DNA of 64,000 nucleotides, taken from positions 22,213 through 86,212 of the forward strand of contig JAWPHD010011191.1 of NCBI GenBank assembly GCA_037043455.1. Direction: 5' to 3'. Numbering within the stretch: the stretch's first letter is position 1; every line of letters starts with the position of its first letter. A program made the translations under genes and the position numbers. Source of the stretch: Cyrtodaria siliqua (Eukaryota; Mollusca; Bivalvia; Adapedonta; Hiatellidae). Under the pieces are notes generated by a model. That model worked only from the letters and a program-made list of their open reading frames with translations. It ran no database searches and was not told the DNA's origin. Positions 45,060 through 56,064 of this stretch are shown here, one piece after another.

Positions 45060-45247
45060 GTGTAATTTTGATAACTAATAAACAATTTAAACTTGCAATC
45101 TTCACTACCCCTATTTTAAAAAAGTTTTAATAAATCAAGTAAATCACCATTTTATGATGATTTACTTATATATATGTATTTTGGGTGTTTCTGGATCAAA
45201 CTCGAGCAGAGCGAGAGCTTTGAGCCAGAACACCCAAAATACATATA
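45060..45247. repeat. Polinton right terminal inverted repeat
   Basis: Inverse of 29405-29592. The inner about 105 bp end at the CT of 45165-45166; the outer hairpin is 45174-45244. Confidence 0.9.
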
Positions 45248-46326
45248 AATTGTTTTCTTTCAAGGGAGATAAGTATGTAGTTTTGCAATATAGGTGTATA
45301 TAGTGGTGTATATAGTGGTGACTAGTGTGCGTATATAAGCCCCCAAACACATAAATCACTCTTCTGTGTGGATATAGTAATGTTTAAATCATAAATAATC
45401 ATTTATTATCCATTAATTACATAAATAATGCCTGTATTATGTGTATTCCGGTGATTCGGTGTATTCCGGTCTTTCCAGTAACCCGTTTGGCCTCCGAACT
45501 GAAAATGGATTTTATAGTCGCACCAACAGCCCACTGGGATCCGGCACAGAACTAGGATAGTAAAATATGGACTTAATCACTCCACGTCCATCTTTTACTA
45601 TCCTAGCTCTCTGCCGGATGCCTGTGCAACAGCTAAGGTCATATGACGACGCTTTAGCTTCCACTGTCTAAACCACTAGAACAATCTTCCACAGATTATA
45701 GTTGAAGCAGACACAGTAGCCACATTTAAGAAAATACTTGATAACCACTGGCAGGTCACTACTGAATATGGGACACAAGAGGCATTGCCTATTCCTTAAA
45801 TTCCCATAAAAATGCACATGTGCAGTGCATTGGGTAGTCGAGACTCGAGGATCACTACAGTATGGTTAAAAGCGTATATTAAAAACTAAACGAAACTTTC
45901 AAGACAGTTTCTTACTAGATTGTGCTCTCTAGATTCTAGCTTATTATGAAATATACCTTATACTTGTGTTATTTACTGTTGAAAATCTGCCATTATGATT
46001 TTGCCTGTTTACGAAATCAATGTTCCTAAAGTTTAAAACTCCAAGTCATGGATCTTTGATGATCAGGCCTGAGCATTTTACACCAAAGTGAATTAAAAAA
46101 CATCAGTCCATTTGTTTCATTTTAACTGTACAGTATTGTTTTGTTTTTTTTCATTTAAAAAAACCCACATCCTTCAGGCAGTAACTGATCACTTTTCTTG
46201 ATACACTAAGTGGATAATTACTCAAGGAAATATGTGCCGAATCTTTGCGCTAATATATAGTTGTATGCTTATATGCTCATTCTTAAAATATGGAAAGTTT
46301 CATAAACAAGAGGTCAATGACCTTGA
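45248..46326. other. Intergenic, possible tRNA-like remnant
   Basis: No gene. On the minus strand near 45636-45690 a tRNA-like A box (tgttctagtggtttagacag) may mark a SINE fragment. A pair of inverted words (actaggatagtaaaatatgg, and 'ttttactatcctagctc') lies at 45551-45609. Confidence 0.45.
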
Positions 46327-46913
46327 AGCTCTACTGATTGATTTTGATTTCAGGAAGTAGTCGCTACAAACTTGTTTTTAGCCGTGGCGGCCATCTTGAA
46401 TTTTCGGCCGACCTGAAATTTTGCTAGGATCAATTAGACATCAAGAGCAACATTCCTTTGAAGTTTCATGAAAATCCGTCAAGTAGTTTCAGAGGAGTAG
46501 TTGCTACAAGTTTTCATTATATAACTCTATGTAAACAAAGATGGCCGCTGGCAGCCATGTTTAACGTCGAATCAAAACGATTTTCGACAAGAACCAACAT
46601 CATGTCATGCTGATCATTTTAGAAAAAGTCCCATATCAATATCACTTATAGTTTTCATGAAGAAGTCGCTAAAATCTTGTTTTTTAAAAACCTATTTTTA
46701 GATCTGGCGGCCATCTTGGATTTCACACCAACATGAATTTTTGCTAGGATCAACTAGACTTCATGGGCAACATTTCTGTAAAGTTTCATGAAAATTCATT
46801 CAGTAGTTTCAGAGAAGAAGTCGCTACAAAAAAAAGTTTACGGACAGACGGACGGACGGACGACGGACGCCGCACCACGGCATAAGCTCTGCTGATCTCT
46901 GATCAGTAGAGCT
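46327..46913. mobile_element. 587-bp element with 12-bp inverted ends
   Basis: Ends agctctactgat and atcagtagagct are perfect inverted repeats. The interior holds two diverged tandem segments with 'ggcggccatcttg' and a terminal gacggacggacggacgacgg run. This matches a mollusc dispersed-repeat family; partial copies lie at 50413-50660 (inverted) and from about 51096. Non-coding. Confidence 0.65.
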
Positions 46914-48884
46914 AAAAACAAATGCATACACGCTGAATAACTGAAATGTAAACATAAACTGAACAGCTACTACTGATGATCCGCCACTAAGTACTGCAAG
47001 CACTGTACATGTATACACAATTAATGCAGACTATTAACAGGAACTGTATATTTAACATGTCCTGTTATTAATAAAGTACATATTATGCTTTCAATAATGC
47101 TTTGAAAGCTTAAACATGACATGCAAATTCTAGTGACATCATGATACTGTAACCTTTTAATAATAAGACTTAATTTAATGGTATCCTGCATGAATAATAT
47201 ACATGTATATCCTTGTTTTATAGGTTAATGTATCACTCTCAAGTCACTTATAAAAACAATATTTCATAATTATTTATTTTTATTCCAAATAAATATGCCA
47301 GATCTTTCTGTATAAACGCACTGAAAATAAAATGTTAAATTTCATATTGGTGTTTACGTGTAAAATAAATCAATGTCACTGCAAATGTTTCATTCGAAAA
47401 AATAACTTGGACAATTTTCTCTGAAATGATGAAAAAATGAATGATGCTAAAAAGTTATTTTCCGAATCAAAAAATGTCCTTACACTGAAGTACTTTCCGA
47501 ATGATAAATCGACTAAGTTTTCGTTTGCCGAAAAATTATGTAATGTCCGAATATTGTCCGCGGAACAAATTCCGATGTCCGACAAATATTCCGAAAAAAT
47601 CTATGTTTTTCCGAATTCGGTGAGAGGCGAGAAGGTTACAACGCAACATTAACCCCTCGACCACGGAGGCGTTAATCACACAAATGTATCTATTGTTTCG
47701 TTGGTTTTAGCATTTTTAAAACATGTTTCATAAGACATAGTAAATACATTTTAACACCACGTCCACTATTTTCCGTGTTTCTAATGGCCAGGATCCTTTA
47801 CATGAGCAATCAGGATCAAGGTTACGCAACCAGGGTCCGTTACATCTATTCACCGTATCGTTGCATTGCTTGTTATATTTTAATTCAGTAAATCTTAAAA
47901 TGAACCTAACCCAATTAGACTACATGTATGTGCCTCTACATATAAAATGGCTAATTAAGTACATGTATATATACATCCAGTGTAACCTTAATTACATCAT
48001 GTGTATAATATATAATGTATTTTTCGATAACACGTATTACTTGGGGTACTTGACAGATTCGAATGATATTCAGCTTACTGTGGCCCAATTATACGTTGTT
48101 ATAACTTATAGCCAAATCTCTTTGCTTTAGTTTTTGTGTAGACTTTTCGAAGAAAAAGGCGATACATAGGGATTACTTGTCATCCGTCCGCCCGTTAGTC
48201 AGTCCGTCAGGAAAATTTAACGTTGGCTATAACTTTTATAATTTCATCAAACTTTCAATATATATTCATCATGACAACATCGATATGACCTTACTAAAAG
48301 ATAAAGGTCAAGGTAATACTGAAGGTCATTATATAGGTTAAAATCTCATTCTTTTTCTTCACGAAAACTTAGGCCAGTTTGTCAAATTATGATCCCCGTG
48401 TGGTTGCCGTGGTAGAATACAACCACTGCAAGTCCCGCTAGCCGCAGACGGGTACATTTTGTCCGTTTTTTATCATGCTCATTCACACCGCACATGGAAA
48501 CATGGCTCCATCTTAAACGGAGTGTCTACAATAGCATTTTCAGCAGCTCCGCAGTTCTGCAGGTTAGAAGGTTCTATGCCCATTCTCCATATTTTATCTA
48601 GATGTAAATGGAGGATGAGCCTGGCACGTTCATCATGTTTGGCGCCATATAACATTTCTTGTGTTGGTGCGCCGTAAAACCCCAATTCAATTCAATTGTC
48701 AAATGATGTGGGTCCAAAGACCTTGTTACACTGACAAAGCAATGACAGGCGACACACGTGTTCCGCGAAACACCCATCTAGGTTAAATCTAATATTACAT
48801 GCATGTGTGCTGGTATATATAAACATTTGCAATATTTAAAAAACAATTATCCGTGTTTTCCAGGCTTGTGTTTATCTGGTTTGG
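46914..48884. other. Intergenic with SINE-like remnants
   Basis: No gene. At 47640-47690 (minus) a tRNA-like piece (ccgtggtcgaggggttaatg) has a good A box. 48150-48330 resembles another mollusc repeat head (tccgtccgcccgttagtcag). 48390-48690 begins with a tRNA-like stretch and ends 'ggtgcgccgtaaaaccccaa', possibly an old SINE. Confidence 0.4.
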
Positions 48885-50060
48885 TTGATATTTGTTCCAA
48901 ACTCCGCAGTTCTACCTCATTTGGAGGAAAGTTCAAACCGGGACGACTTAATTTGTTACTCCTTTAGTCAAGGATATACCTGGAAGGAAATATGCGGGGT
49001 TTTGCTATATGTGCATAATATGGTAAGTCTGAGAAGGCATAACGTATCAAGTCCACTGCCAGACGTAATCTACAAGATAATAGAGTAACGTTGCCGAGGG
49101 TATTCCAATTCTGGATACAGGACACTGTGGAAGGTAATCAATGTCAAAACTAACCTTCGAGTAACTCAAGAAACTGTGAAGTGTATACTTAAAGCTATGG
49201 ATCCGGAGGGTGTACAGCTCAGGTCACATCATCGTTTACGCCGGAGGATATATTACAATATGGAAACCTAACTCATACACATCGATGGGTACGATAAGCT
49301 TAAGTCCTTTGGGATAGCAATCCATAGTGGTATCGATGGGTTTTCACGGAAAATATTATGGCTAAAAGCAGGTTACTCTAATAATGACCAAAGAATCGTC
49401 GCACACTTTTATCTAAACTATGTTAAACAAATTGGAAGAGTACCAAGAGTTGTTCGTGGTGATTGTGGTTCAGACAATAATACAATAAGAGATTTACAAA
49501 GAGTACTACGATATGGTCATGGTGATGAGAGGTCGGGTATAAATAGCCACTTAAGTGGCAGATCTACATCAAACCAGCGCATTGAACGGTTTTGGCAGTG
49601 TTTAAAATGCAACTTTATCGTGTTTTGGAGAAGACATTTCAGCGATATGAGAGATTCTGGTACACTGCACGACAGTGATCCTGTACATATAGAGTTTCTA
49701 AGGTTTTGTTTTCTCCCTCTTATTCAACGAGATCTGGATACATTTGCTGAAATATGGAACCTACATCGAATTCGGAGACATCATACTGAAACACCTATTG
49801 GAATTCCTAATGTGTTATCCCATCAGCCAGAAGTAACCGATGCAAGAGACTGTTCATTTGAGCTCCCATGTGAGCTTGCTATGATTAATAGGTTGTCCAC
49901 CATGTACACAAGTGAATATCCAAAACATGGCTGCTGTGAGGAATTTGTACAAGTAGTCGAAGCGGTCACAGGAAAACAGAGAGTTGACATTCCCGTGCCC
50001 CATACTGTTGCTGGAGTAACTCTTTTCTTCCATTTAACAGATTATATTGACAATGTTTGA
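48885..50060 (+). pseudogene. DDE integrase-core gene of animal type, broken
   Basis: The best-preserved part runs from 49282 to TGA 50058-50060 without a stop: HIDGYDKLKSFGIAIHSGID, then RVVRGDCGSDN and NQRIERFWQCL. Candidate catalytic residues are Asp (49284), Asp (49461) and Glu (49584), 59 and 41 codons apart. This is the metazoan integrase-core family often annotated as uncharacterised in fish and molluscs. Upstream, helix-turn-helix-like pieces remain in other frames (FSQGYTWKEICGVLLYVHNM; VTQETVKCILKAMDPEGVQL), with a TAA at 49275-49277 and at least two frame changes. Probably a dead transposon-derived gene, although introns cannot be excluded. Confidence 0.7.
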
Positions 50061-50412
50061 GGAATTGTAGTCGACAGGAGATAAAAAACAAACAACAAAA
50101 ACACAGAACAACTACATCAAAAATCAACAACAGAAAATTAACTGATTCTTACAACTCATAAACCAGGAAAGGAAAGCAAACATTAAAATCACTCTTCCAG
50201 TGAGTTAATAAGAAATGAATAAGAAATCAGACATGTTGCAAAAAGATGATGATCAATTCGCAGATATCTGTAATCTCGGATAATCAGGCCAATATATTGC
50301 ATTTCTCACTCTGTGTGTGTGTGTGTGTGTGTGTGTGCGCGTGCGTGCGTGCGTGCGTGCGTGTGTGTGATATAGTCGCTTGTTTGCAGTGTCATGTCAT
50401 TCCAATTTTTTT
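50061..50412. repeat. Intergenic with GT/GC microsatellite
   Basis: 50312-50372 is (GT)n followed by alternating GC/GT (gtgcgcgtgcgtgcgtgcgt). Nothing else is seen. Confidence 0.8.
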
Positions 50413-50660
50413 TAGCTCGACTGATCTGCGTCGTCCGTCTTTCCGTCCGTAAACATGTTTTGTGGTGACTACTTCTCTGAAACTACTTGACGGATTTCAC
50501 AGGAATGTTGCTCTTGATGTCTAGTTGATCCTGGCAAAAGTTCAGGTCGGCCGGAAATTCAAGATGGCCGCCACGGCTAACAATAGATTTTTAAAAAGCG
50601 ATTTTGTGGCGACTACTTCTCAAAAACTATGAGATATTGATTCACCCGCCAGTGAACATA
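50413..50660. repeat. Partial inverted copy of the 46327 element
   Basis: Starts tagctcgactgatctgcgtc and contains 'attcaagatggccgccacgg', the reverse complement of words in 46327-46913. Confidence 0.65.
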
Positions 50661-53469
50661 TGTCCTAGGTGAATCTTTGTTATGGACATGTAAACGTGTT
50701 TTCCAATCGCTTTTGTTAACACTATTCTTTTGTCAGTAATTATATAGTTCAACAATTAAATAATAAAACATCATTTCAGTTGTACCGCAGCACTGTACCT
50801 CGATAGTTCGAGTGTTATTTCTTCCGAGAACGATGTTGATCAGCAAGTTTTTGTGTATAACTAGCAAGATAAATGTATAACAAACAGGCATTGAAAGTTT
50901 AAGCCACATAGAGCTTGTTTAAATAGCAAACCAGGGGAAAATGCGGGAGGGGTGTAAGGAAAAATGGATATGACTTACGACGGGTTATGATACGACCACA
51001 ATCGGAGCACACAAAACAAATGATACGACGAACTCGGAGTATAATATTCACTTATTTAAGCTCTTCTATGAAAATAAAAATATTTGATGGCATTTTAGCT
51101 CTACTTGACAAAGGACAGCAGTGCTTACGGGATGACGAGTTGTCCGTCGTCTATCCGTCTGTTCGACAGTCGTTAATCTTTGCCTTGTTAACATGATAGA
51201 GACTTCGTATTTAATCCTATCTTTACCAAACTTTATCGGTGTATATATCTCAAAGAAAGTGCGTTTGAAACTGGTCTCGCACGCTGCATCTCACTGGGAG
51301 CTTGACTTTTAAGTCAGGAAATGTTGATTCTTGGGGATGGCTACATAGTTCAAGTACTACATAGCCCTGGACACCATTCAACCAACTGACCGACCGACCG
51401 ATCTACCAACCAACCATCTGGCGCAGAAATCAGGAACATATATAGTGACCTACACCAACACAACCTTTAGCAAACTGAATTTGCAATTAGTGCACGTGCA
51501 CCTCATCAACAGAGTATAACAACATAGTAGTAACTCTCATACAGTTACTGGCCGTAATGTGCAAATCGTGTCGTTATTTTCGTTACATTATTTACATATT
51601 TCATTTTTAAAGTGATGAATTTCGACGCGTATGTCCACAACTAAAAATATGTAAAAGAGGGTGGGAAAGAATTGGAAAACGAATGTTAGAAAAAAATACC
51701 CTAGACTCGTCGGGGGTGGGGGAGGGGCCCGCCACTACCAATCCACCCACTTCCCCTAAATTAACACCACACCCCTTCACAAACCTGGCTAAGGGCCTGT
51801 TCAAGAAGGCATATACCATTATATGTTTGCAACAAGTTTTATAGAAATACAGCACAACATTCATTACAAGTATAATGATTGATTTGAATTGTTTTAAAGG
51901 CTCATCAACATACCAGTTTAAGTTATATTTAGCCTGTAAATATTAACAAACAAATATCGCTCCAAATTCTGATTGGAAATTACGTTTACGTGTCGACAAA
52001 CATTGCTAGGAAAAATTTTGACTGGCGGTTGATCCGCGTTCGTCGTATCGCTCCGACGTGGTTGGATCCGGAAACCGGGAGTGAACCCATATAGGTATAA
52101 CCGACACTCTATAACCACCAGACCACGAAATGTAGCATGTTTAACACTTACTAAATAGGTATTACGCAATATCTAGCACGCGCAAGCGTACACAAGCGCA
52201 CACTGGGGCACAAAGGCGGACACATGTATCAACCGATAAATAAAACATTAAGGTAATGTTGTCTTGAGACGGAAACCTACTTTTATATACTGAAAGAAAT
52301 ACGTTTAACACGGTCTTTTGCATATCTAGCTTAATGAAACTGAATGTTTATTTTATAATGTGAAGCATTTGATAACTTTGGCATGTCAAAAGGTGTTCTT
52401 GTTTTTCACTTATTATGTGTGATTCAAAGTAAGTATCAGAGTTATCTCCCATTTATATAAAACACAATTTTTCACATTAAAAATAAAAATATTATCAAGA
52501 ACAGGGTTAAACTTTATTAAATAACTATTCTGGGTTTACAGTGATAAAAAAGGCAAAAACAATTGACATTAACCTTGTCATTATAATGAAATTACGAACC
52601 AAACTTTATTAAAATTTAAAATTATCTCCCTTTATATTGAAATAAGCACGAAATTATAATTTCTGTAAAGCAGGTAAATTAAAACATGTTGCTACTTTTT
52701 TCACAGATATCGTTTAAAAGTAATGTACTGCATATACTTGTTTATTATGTTAATTATATTGTTAATGGCGGCTGAAGCACATAGCCTTGAATCTGCTCAA
52801 TATGATTTACCATGTTATTTATATGCTAAACTTATTTCTTTCAGTATATTTGATAAACTATAGTACTTCATCACGCAAGGTACATTTACATATGCGACAT
52901 AATGGGCTATATACGTTCAATGCGATGCCTACAAATATGTAAAATTACTTTGCATCATAATAAATCGTAATAAATATACCGTCAAAAACTCAACGTAGTT
53001 CAATGGTAAGATAGCCTGCATGTAAAATTAGAAGGGTGTTAGTTCCAGACCCTAGAGTGACGAACCTGTTTTTTTTAATTATACTGAAAGAAATACGTTT
53101 AGCACATCAATAACATTGTAAATCCCATTGAGCAGATTCCAGGATATGTGGTTCAGCCGATATTAACAATATAATTGCCATATATGGTAAAAGGAGGGGC
53201 GTTACTGTCATATGGGTAACCATTTATCCCATTCGTGATAGTTACGGTGTAACGATGAGACTCAAAGTTGAAGTGGATGAAAACATTGACATGGTCCCAT
53301 GTGAGGGGTTTTGGCCACGCCATGTCGAGTGCAGACCTTGGTTGACATTGACAATGAAGTATTTGTTTAGACAAATTCGCGTTCTATTGCATGTTTTTCG
53401 TTTACACAATGGTATCACTAATATTGCTCTTTATGTACCCCACTATTTTCACAATGCATATATTAAATA
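50661..53469. other. Intergenic with repeat fragments
   Basis: No gene. 51096-51180 resembles the head of the 46327 family (ttttagctctacttgacaaa). 52030-52140 (minus) has tRNA-like boxes (tggtggttatagagtg and gggttcactcccgg). 52985-53050 (plus) has another weak tRNA-like stretch. 51700-51745 is G-rich. Confidence 0.4.
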
Positions 53470-53966
53470 TAATGACTTGGAATGCAACTGGCATTATGTC
53501 AAGCAGTTACTATTTAAGTAATGTATTAGCTGAAAGTAACATAGATATTTGTGGTCCCTCAGAACACTGATTTATAGAAGTTACTTTTTAGATTCGATCC
53601 ATAGACATTACGTTAGTCTAAGTGTCTCAGATAATACAAGACCCGAAGAAGGAGGTATGGTAAGGGTGTTGTAGCAATACTATGGAAAAGACAATTAAAT
53701 GATTTTGTGAGCCCGGTATTATTTGCTGATGACAGACTCGTAGGCATAAACATACAGTTACCTAATGAACGTTTGCTGACACTTATGCAAGTCTACGTTC
53801 CAAGTAGTAAACTTCCTCACAAACTATTTGTTGACTATGTTGAAAAGGTAAGTGAAATCATTTCTATACATGAGCAAAAGGGAAAAGTTATACTCACTGG
53901 TGGTTGTAAGGCTCATTTGCAGGACGAACACTTTATTAGATACAGTGACAAAAGAAGTGATTAACC
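53470..53966 (+). pseudogene. LINE endonuclease fragment
   Basis: Pieces in several frames spell an apurinic-type endonuclease N-terminus: TWNATGIMSSSYYLSNVLAE, NIDICG, then a frame change, GGYGKGVVAILWK-like codons and, open from 53707, LVGINIQLPNERLLTLMQVY. It ends near 53966 with a Gly-Cys where the family has Gly-Asp-Phe-Asn (TGGCKAHL), so the active site is altered. No reverse transcriptase follows. CR1- or Jockey-like origin is a guess. Confidence 0.6.
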
Positions 53967-54229
53967 ATGTTAATTGAATAACTTTTTAATCTACAATAAC
54001 CTAATAGTTGTCAATACAAAAAACGACTAAATTAAAAAGCTAAATTAAAAAGCAGAAAACATATCCTAAACGTGATTAAGCAATACTCAGAGCCTTTAAA
54101 GGCTCGAGTAGTGGAACCATCTATTCGAAATTAAAGTAAGAAAATAACGTATTTGAGAATGAACCACCGATATCTGTATATAAATATCGGGCTCATCGAT
54201 CTCCAAAGATCGGAATGAATAACTCCAAC
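53967..54229. other. Intergenic, nothing recognised
   Basis: Short AT-rich stretch between a LINE relic and a Penelope-like tail. Confidence 0.4.
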
Positions 54230-54610
54230 CAGGTCACAGAACTGTTGGTAGGACTCTGGCGTTATTTCAACCATATCATGTCTTGATGCTGCCTTGTTGC
54301 TTAGAGATTAGATCATGGCGTGGGATTTCTTTATTTACACTGTCCTGTTTTATTGGGATGACAGTAGGGTAAGTGTGAGGTTTGGTGCATCCTAGAACCG
54401 GTTTAAACCCCCAGTGGCCTACTTTGCCACTGACCGTTCCAAGGCGGTAGCCCTATTGTCAATCCTTTTTGTGTTTGTGATGTCGTTTGCATTTATTATT
54501 ACATTTGCCTTCTTGTTTGTCTGTTTGCGTGTTTGTTTCTGTGTTTTATGGCTGACTGTCCTCCTTGAATGCTACTTTCCCTGTCCGATCTTTTTAAATT
54601 TCTTTGGTTT
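54230..54610 (+). mobile_element. Penelope-like 3'-end fragment
   Basis: The reverse complement of the non-coding tail at 30740-31010 and 56080-56350 (tgggatgacagtagggtaag, ctaccgccttgg in inverse), ending near 'tttccctgtccgatcttttt'. It is a truncated copy on the plus strand. Confidence 0.7.
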
Positions 54611-54829
54611 CATTTTATTGACTTTCATTAGCATCCTGGTCATTTAATGTGTTTTCCAAATTTGTTTCATTATGAATAAGTATGTGTATGGTACATCATA
54701 TATATTTTCTCTCATCTGTCAGATATGTGTAAACCATCTATTTTAAAGTTTATCACAGTGATTTCTCTTGTTTGTTTTGAATCTTTTTCTTACACCAAAA
54801 TCCTTTTTCTAACCATCCGCATGATAACT

Positions 54830-55894
54830 GAAGAAGTATGAAACTTCATAGATACTTTGCACTAGTTAAGAGGAGAAACTCCATTGTTTTGGGGTCCAGT
54901 GGGTCAAAGGTCAAACGTCAATGTCACAGTGACCTTATATGGAAATACGCATTCCGCACAATAACTTCAATACCATATAATAGGTCAAAGGTCGAGGTTA
55001 CAGCGACCTTATATGAAACTATGAATTCCACATGATAATTTAAAGTCGTCAAACCTACACTCATTGTCATTTCCGAAATCAAGAATCCTGTGGCTTTTAG
55101 GGTCAGTAGATCCTCATACCTAGGGCAATCTACCTATGAAGTTTTAAGAGTGTTATGGTTTTGAAGTAATTGTGCAGAATGCATATATCCATTTAGTCAC
55201 GGTGACCTTATAAGGAAATATACATTCCGCATAATAAATATAAAACCATAATAACTACTCTCATAAAACGGCATAGGTACATTGCCATTGGTGAGAGGAG
55301 AAACTATGCTGTGTTTTGAATCAGTAGGTCATCATGACTGTATACAGAAATACATATGGACAATAACTTTGAAATCAGGATACTCACACTCATGAAACTT
55401 TAAAGTTACATTGCCCTAGGTGAGTGGAGGACCCCTTTGTTTTGCTTTCAGTAGCTAAAAGGTCAAGGTCGCCATGACATTATATGGAAATACTTTTTTC
55501 GGAAAATCTTTATGAATCCATAACACCTACAATCATGAATCTGCATTGCCCTTGATAGGAGGAAAGGTATTGTTTTAGGATCAATTGGTCAAAGGTCAAG
55601 GTCGTCATGACCTTATATGGAAATACATTTTCCAGGAAGTTAATTTTTAAACTATAATACCTACACACATGAAACGTCATAGCTACATTGCCCAAGCTGT
55701 GATGAAGAACCCTTTTTTTATCAGTAGGTAAACGATCAAGGTATCTATGACCTTATATGGAAATATGCATTCCGGACGATAACTTCGAAACTACACTCAT
55801 TACCCTAGCTAAATGGAGGAACCAAATTATTTTTTGGGGTCAGTAGGTCATAGAGCAATGTTTCCATGACACATTCCGAAACCATTAAAGAAAT
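54830..55894. repeat. Degenerate tandem repeat, units of about 125-140 bp
   Basis: Seven to eight units, each with 'ggtcaaaggtcaaggt', 'gaccttatatggaaatac', 'cattccgcacaataac', 'catgaaacttcataggtaca' and 'ttgccctaggtgagaggagg'. This phrase set is common in mollusc genomes. More units lie at 55983-56062 and 59110-59300, so the Penelope-like copies sit within the array. Confidence 0.8.
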
Positions 55895-55982
55895 ATAAAA
55901 AAGATCGGACAGGGAAAGTAGCATTTAAGGAGGACAGTCAACCACAAAACACAGAAACAAACACGCAAACAGACAAACAAGA
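55895..55982 (-). mobile_element. Very short Penelope-like 3' fragment
   Basis: About 85 bp (gatcggacagggaaagtagc to acacgcaaacagacaaac) identical in layout to the tail at 30731-30810. Both neighbours are units of the tandem array. Confidence 0.65.
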
Positions 55983-56064
55983 ACCAATATTCACAAATGT
56001 TCATAGATTGCCCTAGGTGGGCGGAGGATTGTTTTCGGGGTCAGTAGATCAGAGTGAATATAAA

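Larger units (their letters stand above)
29405..45247. mobile_element. Maverick/Polinton element, degraded
   Basis: An island of AT-rich, densely coding DNA bounded by inverted repeats. It holds the full diagnostic set: DD35E integrase, protein-primed family B polymerase, packaging ATPase and jelly-roll capsid proteins, plus small accessory genes. The inverted homology spans 29405-29592 and 45060-45247. Within it a classic AG...CT end lies at 29486 and 45166 with TATATA outside, but TATATA is self-complementary, so it cannot be told from the inverted repeat itself. At least sixteen disabling lesions show it is no longer autonomous. A Penelope-like insertion occupies about 30731-31800. Confidence 0.95.

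Noticed and set aside
29486..45166. TATATA as proof of a 6-bp Polinton target duplication
   Set aside because: TATATA is self-complementary and the inverted homology continues beyond it, so it may simply be part of the inverted repeat.
47437..47652. 71-codon ORF (plus), and the 47376-47585 frame opposite
   Set aside because: AT-rich 'ccgaa' words on both strands; no family resemblance and no support for expression.
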